Shown here piece by piece: positions 35,104 to 43,381 of a stretch of DNA of 64,000 bases. How positions within the stretch are numbered: the stretch's first letter is position 1; every line of letters starts with the position of its first letter. This DNA is from Candidatus Hydrogenedentota bacterium. GTDB lineage: Bacteria > Hydrogenedentota > Hydrogenedentia > Hydrogenedentales > CAITNO01. The notes beneath the pieces were generated by a model. It was not told the origin of the DNA and did not search any database. It was given only the letters and a program-made list of their open reading frames with translations. The translations under genes and the position numbers were made by a program. Where the stretch lies: assembly GCA_903893795.1 (NCBI GenBank), contig CAITNO010000110.1, positions 1 to 64,000 of the forward strand, written 5' to 3'.

Positions 35104-35177
35104 GGCGCGGCGGTCAGGGATGCGACCCCGTCGTGCGGTGGGCTCAAAGACACATCCCCCACTGCGCTTGCCGCGCC
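35104..35177. repeat. GC-rich nested hairpin island
   Basis: Outer arms GGCGCGGC (35104-35111) and GCCGCGCC (35170-35177) enclose an inner stem GCGGTGGG (35135-35142) / CCCACTGC (35158-35165, one wobble). It contrasts sharply with the AT-rich flank. Could be a dispersed repeat element or a structured leader. Confidence 0.4.
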
Positions 35178-35344
35178 GGACCATAAACAGATTCATCATC
35201 CCCAAACCATGCGGTTTACTGGCGCGCATGGTCCCTTTTTTCTCTTGAAATTGACATAGCCTTTACGCATAATCTGCGGCGATGCGGTCAGCACGCATAC
35301 CAGGTCAGTGGCAGTAAATCAGCAGGTAACGGGACGGGCTTTCC

Positions 35345-36802
35345 ATGAATATCAACAGACACGTTTTTTTACTTTTATTATTTGCATGTTTACCGATTTT
35401 CTTGGTGTCATTTTCTGCGAACGCCCTGGAAGCGGGCATTGAGGACGCCTACGTTAAGATCATCGTGAACTCTTTTGACGGTGGCCCGCCGCCGGATCCG
35501 AACACTTTGGACGGCAATGCGGACGGCGTGGTGGATCGGGCGCAGTACCGCCTGCTGGACGCGCTGTTGCGGGACGAGTCCGCGCCGCATCATGCGGAGG
35601 TTTTGGCCGCATACCAGGCCAATCTGGCCCGTTTTGTGCAGGACAACACCCTGGGCATTCGCTGCGTCTTCATGGAAGCGCTCTACCATTTCACCTGCGA
35701 CGACTTTAACAAGCACACGGCCGGGACCTTTACCCTGGCCGAACCGAATGCGGTCCAAACGGTCATTTCGGAGTTTAGCGACAGCGCGGGCGTCACGCTG
35801 AATCCTGCCAACTACAAACTCAGCCTTGCGGGTCTGCTACCCGGCAATGCCGACCTGGACGGTGACGGCTACACAAACGCCCAGGAATTCGCCGCGGTAT
35901 GCGGCAACATGGACGCCTATGTGGCCGCCGTAAAAGACCCCGCCTTGAACCCCGAGACGCTGCCCTGCTGCGCAAACTGCGTGCTGCATATCACCGCCGA
36001 ACCCCAAGATTTCCAGGGGTACACGGGCGGGCCACTGACACTGTCCGTGACTGTGAGGGACTGGGAGGGCGCGGTGCATTACCAGTGGCGAAAGGGAGAA
36101 AATCCTGTGGGGACCGATGCGCCTGTACTGGTTTTCAACAGTCTTCGCGTGTCGGACTCGGGACTTTACCAGTGTACTGTGACCGACGCCTCAGAAACGG
36201 TCACCACACGAACCGCGCAATTGACCGTGGCCGAACCCATGGCAATTGTCCGCCAACCCCTGGCCGCAAAGCGGCACGCCGGGGAAACGCACACATTTCT
36301 CGTCGCCGTGACCGGCGGTTTGCCGCCCCTTCACTATCAGTGGATTAAGGACGACAACCATGTCGGCGGCGACTCCCCGGAACTCGTGCTGACAGAAATC
36401 GTCGATGGTGACGCGGGGTCCTATTGGTGCGTGATAACCGACCTGCGCGGGCAGATCGTGTCCGAAAAAGCCGGTTTTGTCGTTCTCGCACCCGGGGAGG
36501 GGGAAGACACAGGCGTGGTCGAAGGGGAGCTTGGTGTTGAAGGCGAGACCCCGGTTGAGGGTGAGGTGGTGCATGAAGGGGAGGTCCCCGTCGAAGGTGA
36601 AATTGCGGTTGAAGGGGAACTTCACGTTGAGGGTGAAGCGCTTCCCGAAGGGGAAGGTGAAGGGGAAAGCGGTACCAAGGCTGGAGAAGGCTGTTTTGGC
36701 TGCACTGACAACAATGACGCAGACTGGTTTGACACACTGCCCATCGTGTCGGGAGCCGGGTTCGTATTCTTCCTGCTGGGTTGGCGCTCCGGCACCCGGT
36801 GA
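35345..36802 (+). CDS. Secreted protein with two Ig-like domains, VEGExx repeats and C-terminal anchor
   Basis: 485 residues. Signal peptide at about 1-28 (HVFLLLLFACLPIFLVSF). Calcium-loop-like motifs occur at about 56-70 (DGNADGVVDRAQY) and 168-180 (DLDGDGYTNAQEF). Two Ig-like domains follow (about 218-295 and 297-382) with the hallmarks HYQWRKG / DSGLYQC and HYQWIKD / DAGSYWC. Residues 384-448 are acidic, with eight hexapeptides of form xEGExx (18-nt period), then CFGC, then LPIVSGAG (from 465) with a hydrophobic helix and RSGTR end. The repeats probably form an extended stalk. Ligand unknown. Start ATG 35345 has only a weak GGGACGGG upstream. Confidence 0.8.
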   Translation: MNINRHVFLLLLFACLPIFLVSFSANALEAGIEDAYVKIIVNSFDGGPPPDPNTLDGNADGVVDRAQYRLLDALLRDESAPHHAEVLAAYQANLARFVQDNTLGIRCVFMEALYHFTCDDFNKHTAGTFTLAEPNAVQTVISEFSDSAGVTLNPANYKLSLAGLLPGNADLDGDGYTNAQEFAAVCGNMDAYVAAVKDPALNPETLPCCANCVLHITAEPQDFQGYTGGPLTLSVTVRDWEGAVHYQWRKGENPVGTDAPVLVFNSLRVSDSGLYQCTVTDASETVTTRTAQLTVAEPMAIVRQPLAAKRHAGETHTFLVAVTGGLPPLHYQWIKDDNHVGGDSPELVLTEIVDGDAGSYWCVITDLRGQIVSEKAGFVVLAPGEGEDTGVVEGELGVEGETPVEGEVVHEGEVPVEGEIAVEGELHVEGEALPEGEGEGESGTKAGEGCFGCTDNNDADWFDTLPIVSGAGFVFFLLGWRSGTR

Positions 36803-36862
36803 GGGTTTGCAGTAAGGACCGCCCAACTTCAGGGTTCTTCTGCGGCCCGCGCTTGCGGCCTG

Positions 36863-38791
36863 CTATTGCTTGTCCAGTGTCACTTCCAGCAGCGTCAATG
36901 ACAGTGGCGCGAAGCTCACGGGGATTTCCGTGCCTGACAGTTCCAGCATGTCTGCCAGCGGGATGATGCGGGACGCATCGTCCCGGGAGTTCATCACCTC
37001 TGCGGTCCCGGTGTTTTCACGGTCTCTTAGGACCGTTTGAGACACCTTGACAATGTGCGACGGAAAAGCTTCCATGCGGAATGTGGCGGCGGTGGAATCC
37101 GTGGCGGTGTTTACCGCGTACAGCCGCAGCGTCCGGCCGTCATCGCTGAGCGCGGCGCTGAGGTCCAAGTTCTGGCCGGGCCAGGGTTGGGCTGTCGGGC
37201 GATTGATGCGCAACGGCCAGGAACCGGCCGCGCGCTGGTAGAGTTGCTGGGCGTAATAGGTGGGGGCGAGAAAGAGCCAGCCGGGACCGGTCTGAATGAC
37301 GCCCGACCCAAAGCTGTCCACAAGGTTGCTGCGGATGGCGATCTCCACGAGGTCCGCGTTGCGGTGCATGAGATTGAGATAGCGCGAACAGGCCAGCGCA
37401 TTGGAAAGGGTTTGCAGCATGCCGCGGCCCAGGTTCCAGTCCCCGGCGGTGGTGTTCCATTCGGTCACGGCCACGCGGACATCGCGTCCGCCCCCGTCGC
37501 GGGCGATCTGTTCCCTTATTTTCCTGAACTCCCGCTCCTTTCCGGCCAGATCGGCGCAGCCGTAATGGTGGGGACAGAGATAACCGAGATAGTCGCCGCC
37601 TTCGGCGAGTGTTCTGTCCGTTAGAAAGGCGGACAGAATCTTGATGTCCGGGTCGGCCTTCTTCATGGCTTCCGCGAAGGCCCGCACACTCGCATCATAC
37701 TCCCTGCCGCCCACTTCATTTCCAATCTGCCAATACTTGACGCGGTACGGTTCGGCATGCCCGTTTTCGGCGCGAATGCGCCCCCACTTCGTGTCCGGGG
37801 CACCATTGAAATACTCCACCTGGGCGGCGGCATCGGCGGGCGTTTTACCGGACCAGCGCAGACAAATCAGGGGCTCGGCGCCGATGAATTGGCAGAGCCG
37901 GACAAACTCCTCCACGCCGACGAAGTTTGGTTCGAGCCCGCCCCAGCAGGTGCTGAATGGTTCGCGTCTGTCCCAGGGTCCGATGCAGCGATCCCATTCG
38001 TAGCCTTCCATCGTGCTGCCGCCCCAGCGGACCACGCCGGGATTCATGGCTTTGAGCGCGTCCACCACATCGGGCCGCCAGATGCCGAGAACGGCCTCCG
38101 CGCCGATGAGACTGACGCGGTCGAGCCAGAGGGTGCCCGGTCCTTCGCCCTCGATCGTGAGCGTGGCATTGTCGCAGGCGCCCGTGGCGCGCAGTTCGGC
38201 TTCAAGGCCCGTCCAGTCCGCCGGTGCCGGGCCGAGTTCCACCGGTCCGGCAAGCACGCGGCCTCCGCCGTGCAGCCACGCCCTTACCGGCACCTTTCCC
38301 TCGCCGCGCGCATGCAGCCGAAGGTGATAGGCAATGCCCCCCTTCAGGCAGAAGCCATCCTGCGCCAGTCCGGCGCGGCAACGCTCCCCGCCCAGCACGA
38401 TCTTTTGGCTGCGTTTTCCGTTGAACGGGTTTTCCGTGTCGAAGGAATATTGCGCCGTGTGCACGGCGCCGTCCGGATACCATGGGCGGAAGGGTTTGTC
38501 CAGTTCCTTCTTGTAGGCCACTTTGTAGGGCGGTTCCTCCTCGAAACTGTCCCCCGCCACCTGCTGTGCCAGCATAGAGGGAATCAGATTGCAGAGCGGC
38601 TCGATGAACTGCCCGCCCTGTTTCAGGTCGATGGGCTTCGTGGAAATGCGCTCGTTGAGGATAGTGATAGATTCAAAGGGTACTGTGGTTCCCGCGCCCT
38701 GTCCAACCGCCAGAGCCCCCCATATCCAGACAGATAGAGATAGGGTCGCCAGCAGGGTTGTCCTGATTTTGCCCTGCACTGCGTTTAACAT
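36863..38791 (-). CDS. Secreted GH51-like alpha-L-arabinofuranosidase
   Basis: About 642 residues. ATG 38791 has GGAGG 6 nt upstream and opens a signal peptide (about 1-33). An N-terminal beta-rich, carbohydrate-binding-like region covers about 60-225 (YSFDTENPFNGKRSQKIVL). A catalytic TIM barrel follows with acid/base Glu359 (YWQIGNEVGG) and nucleophile Glu444 (VAVTEWNT). The C-terminal beta domain ends FAPLSLTLLEVTLDK, as usual for GH51. It should remove terminal arabinofuranosyl or related residues from plant or algal polysaccharides in the periplasm or outside. Convergent with the Ig/VEGE protein gene. Only 60 nt separate them and no terminator is visible there. Confidence 0.85.
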   Translation of the reverse strand: MLNAVQGKIRTTLLATLSLSVWIWGALAVGQGAGTTVPFESITILNERISTKPIDLKQGGQFIEPLCNLIPSMLAQQVAGDSFEEEPPYKVAYKKELDKPFRPWYPDGAVHTAQYSFDTENPFNGKRSQKIVLGGERCRAGLAQDGFCLKGGIAYHLRLHARGEGKVPVRAWLHGGGRVLAGPVELGPAPADWTGLEAELRATGACDNATLTIEGEGPGTLWLDRVSLIGAEAVLGIWRPDVVDALKAMNPGVVRWGGSTMEGYEWDRCIGPWDRREPFSTCWGGLEPNFVGVEEFVRLCQFIGAEPLICLRWSGKTPADAAAQVEYFNGAPDTKWGRIRAENGHAEPYRVKYWQIGNEVGGREYDASVRAFAEAMKKADPDIKILSAFLTDRTLAEGGDYLGYLCPHHYGCADLAGKEREFRKIREQIARDGGGRDVRVAVTEWNTTAGDWNLGRGMLQTLSNALACSRYLNLMHRNADLVEIAIRSNLVDSFGSGVIQTGPGWLFLAPTYYAQQLYQRAAGSWPLRINRPTAQPWPGQNLDLSAALSDDGRTLRLYAVNTATDSTAATFRMEAFPSHIVKVSQTVLRDRENTGTAEVMNSRDDASRIIPLADMLELSGTEIPVSFAPLSLTLLEVTLDKQ

Positions 38792-38906
38792 GGCGGGCCT
38801 CCGGATGCTGCCGGGCACCCATCAGCCCGGCACGGATAAATATAGCACGAATGTCCATGGGGGCAATTGGAGAATCCAGAAGTCAGAATCTAAAATCCAG
38901 AAGAAA

Positions 38907-38940
38907 AGAAGTCAGAACGGGCGCACCCGTTCTGACTTCT
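38907..38940 (-). terminator. Terminator hairpin after the YXWGXW gene
   Basis: Perfect 15-bp stem (38907-38921 with 38926-38940), CGCA loop, followed on the minus strand by TTTTCTT. Lies between the stop of the gene at 38986 and the start of the GH51 gene. Confidence 0.85.
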
Positions 38941-38985
38941 GTGCGCAGCGTTCTTTGGTCGCGACCATGGCCGCACCAAGCCAGG

Positions 38986-40815
38986 CTACCGCTCTTCCGG
39001 CTTCTTGTCTTTTTCCTTTCTGCCTCGAACGGATGCTGGGTCCCGCCTCTTGTCCGGCGTGGCTTCCCGCGTCCCGGGCGCCTGAATCTTGGGCTCGGTC
39101 TGGGGTGTCCTCATCTCCCGCTTTGGAGCTTCGGCATTGCGCGATGGTGTGCGTGTGGATTCCACGGTGTCCGGTCCACGCTGGATCTCGCGCGGACCAG
39201 GCCTGGCATCCATGTGTACGGGCTCGGTTCTCGGCGTCACGTTGGTCGTTTCAGACGCTTGGGGACGCCTCTCCGGCCCGGACCCGAATCGGTTCGGCCT
39301 GGGCGCGTCCCATTTTGGTTTTTCCCTTGTCTCCACAGGGCGCCCCTCCACTCTTCCCGGTGTGTCCTGAGGCTGTGTCCGTCCGGGTATGGCGTCCAGC
39401 TTGCGCGTGTCCTCCCGCGGTTGGCGTCCCTCCAGTGCCTGCGGCTTTGGCCTTTCGGGCATGGGGGGCGGCGTTTTAGCGCCTGGCATATTCTCGATGG
39501 GCTTGGCCGCGACGGGAGACATGGGCAGTTTCATGCTGGTGGAGCGCATTTCCCCGCGGCCCTCATTGGGCTTGTCCGCGGAGGGTTCCTCCCTTTCAAG
39601 CTTTGCGCGGTCCGTCTGGAACTGGCGAACCTCCCGGCCGCGGCTTTCAAATTGTTTGCGTTCCTCCGCGTTCACGGGGGCAAGCTGCAGCGGCATGGTC
39701 CTGCTGTGCGCCGTTTCGGCCAGGCTTCTTCCAACGAGCATATCGTCCGGTGTCTTGTCTTTTCGGCTGTTGTAGATGTTCACCTGGAGGGCGAGCGTCT
39801 GGGGCGGGCGAGCATCCACGTGTCTGCGCCGAAAGTCGAACCGCTCCTGGACATGGTGATCCCAGTCCGGGTCATGCCGCAACTGCTCCGCGCGGTAATG
39901 CACATAGATGGGGTCATCGCCGTAGCGCCGAAGTTCCTTGGAGTACCAGGGATAGAACCCGCGTTGTTCGTATCGGTGGTCGTAGTAGTCGCCGAAGTAA
40001 TAGTGGTTCGAGCGCGGCTGCACGAACAGGCAGGCAGCGACCACGCCCAAGTCTATGGCGATGCTCGGAGTATAGACGTAGTCGGGCCGCCCGTACAGGG
40101 GCCTTTCATAGTATACCGGGGCAAACATCATGCCGCGATGAACGATGTCATGGTCCCAGTAGCCCGGCACATACACATAGCCCCGGGGTGTCCAGGTGTA
40201 ATGCGCGGACACCCAGATCCATTCGGGCCGCTGGGGCACCCAGTATCCGGCCTGCCAGGCATAGCCGGGCGGCTGCCAAACCCAGCATCCGGGCGTCCAC
40301 AGGTAATCGGGGCCGGGCGCGGGGGAGTTCGGACCGGCCTCGATGGGTTCGGGCGGAGGCGGCAGATAGGTGACTTCGGTTTGGGCGACATCTCCCCAAA
40401 AACCCGAAATCCACTGCCATCCACCGGGAACGGCGGACCAGTAGCCGGGAACCCATTGGCGGCCCGGGGGAAGATCGCGCCACACACCGCTTTCCCAGAT
40501 AAAGTCGCTCCGGTCGTCATCCCAGCTCCAGTAGCCCGGAATCCAGGCCACATTGCCGCCTTCCGGGCGCTGGTCGGGGGGAATTTCCGCGATGGCTTCG
40601 GGCGGGGCCTTCGACACGATGATCCCCGCCGTGGCACCGGTCATGGACGCCTTGGCAAAGGCCTCATGAACGGGACCGCGGGTCAGCACCTGCATGCCCG
40701 CCTCGCCCGATTCCTGGCTCCAGGCGGACGCTGACACGCCCAACACCAGCACGCCGGCCACGGAAACCCGCAGCATCCATGCCCGTGGTGCCCATACAAA
40801 ACGTGTTGTATTCAT
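38986..40815 (-). CDS. YXWGXW repeat-containing secreted protein
   Basis: About 609 residues. ATG 40815 has GGAG 7 nt upstream; signal peptide at about 1-33 (VSVAGVLVLGVSASAWS). Residues about 65-270 are Trp/Tyr/Pro-rich repeats of the YXWGXW type (VAWIPGYWSWDDDR, QWVPGYWSAVPGGWQWISGFWGD, YVYVPGYWDHD). A Tyr/Arg/His-rich section follows, then a long low-complexity Pro/Arg/Glu-rich tail (about 400-609). Similar repeat proteins occur widely in Planctomycetes and Proteobacteria without a known function. Probably envelope-associated. Monocistronic by its flanking hairpin and spacing. Confidence 0.8.
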   Translation of the reverse strand: MNTTRFVWAPRAWMLRVSVAGVLVLGVSASAWSQESGEAGMQVLTRGPVHEAFAKASMTGATAGIIVSKAPPEAIAEIPPDQRPEGGNVAWIPGYWSWDDDRSDFIWESGVWRDLPPGRQWVPGYWSAVPGGWQWISGFWGDVAQTEVTYLPPPPEPIEAGPNSPAPGPDYLWTPGCWVWQPPGYAWQAGYWVPQRPEWIWVSAHYTWTPRGYVYVPGYWDHDIVHRGMMFAPVYYERPLYGRPDYVYTPSIAIDLGVVAACLFVQPRSNHYYFGDYYDHRYEQRGFYPWYSKELRRYGDDPIYVHYRAEQLRHDPDWDHHVQERFDFRRRHVDARPPQTLALQVNIYNSRKDKTPDDMLVGRSLAETAHSRTMPLQLAPVNAEERKQFESRGREVRQFQTDRAKLEREEPSADKPNEGRGEMRSTSMKLPMSPVAAKPIENMPGAKTPPPMPERPKPQALEGRQPREDTRKLDAIPGRTQPQDTPGRVEGRPVETREKPKWDAPRPNRFGSGPERRPQASETTNVTPRTEPVHMDARPGPREIQRGPDTVESTRTPSRNAEAPKREMRTPQTEPKIQAPGTREATPDKRRDPASVRGRKEKDKKPEER

Positions 40816-41323
40816 GTTCTGTCTCCATATGGTCCGCGCGCTGCCGCATTGTGGCGCCCCTGCACACAAGAGGCCTTGTTCCGCAGCACGTTCTTTTATC
40901 ATACCTGTCCTGTGCGCCGAAAGGCATCACGGCCTTTCGGGTCAAGGGACCACCACTTTTGCAACGCCCCGGAATTGACGGTTCTTTCTTTCCTTCCAGG
41001 GCGCTTTACGCTCACCAACAAAAGACGACAACCGCACCGGTTGTATTCACAACTGACGGGTCAAGAATTTGGAGCAGACATTCCTGTCTGCTGATTTGGA
41101 TTCGCATCAAGCAAGGCAGGCAGGAATGCCTGCCCCACACTGGGCGAAACCAACGCCACTTTCGGTGCTGTTGGGACATGGCGGCAAGGAACAAGAATCT
41201 CACGATGAATCCTTGTGGGCTGTGGACAATGCCCACGTTATTTGTCTTCTGCAGGTGGTAGTTCTACAATCCTGTCAAAGTGTGAGATGGTTCGAAGGGC
41301 GCAACCAATTCGGGAAGAGAAAC
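40816..41323. other. Intergenic region between divergent YXWGXW and DUF1003 genes
   Basis: About 500 nt without a recognisable gene. It contains a pair of hairpin repeats (41071-41138). The DUF1003 frame stays open upstream to 41069, through these repeats, but without coding character. Both promoters should lie here. Confidence 0.45.
41071..41138. repeat. Paired hairpin repeat of dispersed type
   Basis: Two linked palindromes: GCAGACA TTCC TGTCTGC (41074-41091), then GGCAGGC AGGAAT GCCTGCC (41115-41134) and CCAC. Such GGCAGGAATGCCTGCC elements are common as dispersed intergenic repeats in planctomycete-like genomes (from memory). Only one pair is present in this window. Confidence 0.5.
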
Positions 41324-41914
41324 ATGGACAATTCTATCGAAAAAGCAGCCGTTCAGTTGTTTAACAAGAGCATTCAGGAGCTGTCCGCGGCGGAACACCT
41401 TGTTCTTTCGCGGTTTGTGGAGCGCAAGCATGTGGCCCGCAACCCCAGCGCCGAGTTTGCCGACCTGATGACTTTCGGCCAGCGCCTGGCAGACAAGGTT
41501 GCCGCCGTTGGCGGGTCGTGGGGGTTTATCATCGGATTTGGAACGTTCATCCTCTGCTGGGTGGTCCTGAACTCCTATATCCTGATTCGTTCCGGAAAGG
41601 ATTTCGATCCCTATCCCTACATTCTGCTCAACCTGTTCCTCTCCATGATCGCATCCATCCAGGCGCCTGTCATCATGATGTCCCAGAACCGGCAGGCCGT
41701 CAAGGACCGGCTGGATGCGGCGCACGACTATGAGGTCAACCTGAAGGCGGAACTGGAGATTCTTGAACTGCACCGGAAAATGGATGAACTGCGCGAGCAG
41801 AAATGGGCCGGACTGCTGGTGCTGCAACAGGAACAGATTCACCTGCTGGAGCAGCTTGCGGCCAGACAGGTTCATTCCGCCGGTTCATCGGGCACGGAAA
41901 CACCCGCTTCCTAG
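41324..41914 (+). CDS. DUF1003 membrane protein
   Basis: About 196 residues. A soluble N-terminal part (about 1-60; LSRFVERKHVARNP) is followed by two transmembrane helices (about 64-86, GFIIGFGTFILCWVVLNSYI; about 95-118, YILLNLFLSMIASIQAPVIMM), the motif SQNRQAVKDRLDAAHDYEVN and a C-terminal coiled coil. This is the DUF1003 pattern; its function is unknown. ATG 41324 has a purine-rich GGGAAGAG upstream. Convergent with the flavodiiron gene. Confidence 0.88.
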   Translation: MDNSIEKAAVQLFNKSIQELSAAEHLVLSRFVERKHVARNPSAEFADLMTFGQRLADKVAAVGGSWGFIIGFGTFILCWVVLNSYILIRSGKDFDPYPYILLNLFLSMIASIQAPVIMMSQNRQAVKDRLDAAHDYEVNLKAELEILELHRKMDELREQKWAGLLVLQQEQIHLLEQLAARQVHSAGSSGTETPAS

Positions 41915-42007
41915 TCCCTGCGGCACCGCATTAAAATACTCCTCATTGCCAACGCCTGCGACAGCACCACCTCGCTGCGGTTTTCCCTGTTCGGGCTCGC
42001 AGCGGGC

Positions 42008-43204
42008 CTATACCGACGCCCCGGACATCTCCAGCGCCTTTTGCGCCAGCAACGCGCCCGCGGCGCGGCATTCCGCCAGGATCTCCGGCGTGGGCCGGTA
42101 TTGCGACTTGATCGGCGTGCGCAGCACGTTCCATTTGAGGCCTTCCAGGTTTTCCTGAATTGCCTCGGCCGAGCCGCGGCCCCAGCCGTAGGACCCGAAT
42201 CCCACGGCCACCTTGGCCGTCGGTTTCAGGCCGTGCAGATAGGCGAAGACCGCGCCAAGCTGGGGCATCATGGTGCCGTTCAGCGTGGCCGAACCGACGG
42301 CCACGGCCGCCGCGTCGAACACGTCGGCCGCAATGGTGGTCAGCGTGTTGCGGCGCACGTGAATCACCTTCACATGCACACCGGGGGTCGCCGCGCCCTC
42401 TTCGAAGGCGCGCGCCATGGCGGCCGTGCTCTCCCACATGGTGTCGTACAGAATAATGATTTTCGGCTGGGGTTTGCCGGAGGTCCACTGGCGGTACGCT
42501 TCCAGGATTTTCGGAATGTGGCTGCGCCAGATGACGCCGTGCGAGGTGGCGATTATCTCAATATCCAGGCCGCTCACCGAGTCCATGGCCTTGTGTGTCG
42601 ATGCGCCGTAGGGCATGAGTATGTTTGCGTAGTAGGTCCGGGCCTCCTCCAACACCGTTCCGATGCAGTTTTCGTCATCGAAGCGTTCCGTGGTGGCGCA
42701 GTGCTGGCCGAAGGCGTCCATTGAGAACAGCAGTTTGTCCTGGCGCACATAGGTAAACATTGACTCGGGCCAGTGGGCCATCGGGGTGTTGATGAATTCC
42801 AGGGTCCGTTTGCCCAGGGAAAGGGTGTCGCCCGGCGCGACAATTTTCGTTTTCCACCCCGTGGTGTCGTAATGCTTGGCCAGTGCGCTGAGGCACTTGG
42901 CGTTGCACACCAGTGTGGCGTTGGGCATCGCCGCCAGCACCTGGGGCAGCACGCCCGAATGGTCGGGCTCGGCATGGTTGCACACCACCCAGTCCACCTT
43001 TGCCGGGTCGATGAGCCCGGCGATATTGTCCAGCAGCATGGCCCCGTAGGGTTCCTTCACAGTGTCGATGAGCGCTGTCTGTTCATCGCGGATCAAATAG
43101 GCGTTGTAGGTCGTGCCGCGTTCGGTGCTGTAGCTGTGGAAATCACGCACGGTCCAGTCCACGAAACCCACCCAGTCTATACCCTCACACAAAGATACGT
43201 GCAT
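42008..43204 (-). CDS. Flavodiiron protein (A-type flavoprotein)
   Basis: 398 residues. ATG 43204 has GGGAGAG 6 nt upstream. The N-terminal metallo-beta-lactamase-like domain carries the di-iron ligands of H-x-E-x-D-H (His77, Glu79, Asp81, His82 in NHAEPDHSG), with further His in MAHWPES and ATSHGVIWR. The C-terminal flavodoxin domain starts near 250 (IIILYDTMWESTAAMA) and binds FMN. These cytoplasmic enzymes reduce O2 to water or NO to N2O in anaerobes. No rubredoxin gene is adjacent. Its presence fits an anaerobe needing protection from oxygen. Confidence 0.95.
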   Translation of the reverse strand: MHVSLCEGIDWVGFVDWTVRDFHSYSTERGTTYNAYLIRDEQTALIDTVKEPYGAMLLDNIAGLIDPAKVDWVVCNHAEPDHSGVLPQVLAAMPNATLVCNAKCLSALAKHYDTTGWKTKIVAPGDTLSLGKRTLEFINTPMAHWPESMFTYVRQDKLLFSMDAFGQHCATTERFDDENCIGTVLEEARTYYANILMPYGASTHKAMDSVSGLDIEIIATSHGVIWRSHIPKILEAYRQWTSGKPQPKIIILYDTMWESTAAMARAFEEGAATPGVHVKVIHVRRNTLTTIAADVFDAAAVAVGSATLNGTMMPQLGAVFAYLHGLKPTAKVAVGFGSYGWGRGSAEAIQENLEGLKWNVLRTPIKSQYRPTPEILAECRAAGALLAQKALEMSGASV

Positions 43205-43381
43205 GTAATTCTCTCCCTGTTAATGATGATTTCTTTGCCTTCGGGCGGAAAGTCCTGCAGCCTGCCCGATTACCCGTAACGCCGAAAGAACACGCCAAAA
43301 GGGACAATCATTTCCGGCAAATGGTGCATAAGACTAATCACAGCCATTCCGGAAGTCAAACCGGCAGCGCGATTCTTGGCT

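Larger units (their letters stand above)
34908..35344. other. Intergenic region between divergent Fe-S operon and Ig/VEGE protein
   Basis: Divergent promoter region. The half nearest the Fe-S gene (34920-35040) is AT-rich with repeated AATACGGG elements. The other half has a GC-rich nested hairpin island (35104-35177). A minus-strand frame at 34942-35229 crosses both, but its sequence looks non-coding. No clear promoter pair was fixed. Confidence 0.45.

Noticed and set aside
34942-35229. Minus-strand frame of 95 codons in the divergent region
   Set aside because: It crosses the AT-rich direct repeats and the GC-rich hairpin, changes composition midway and shows no family resemblance.
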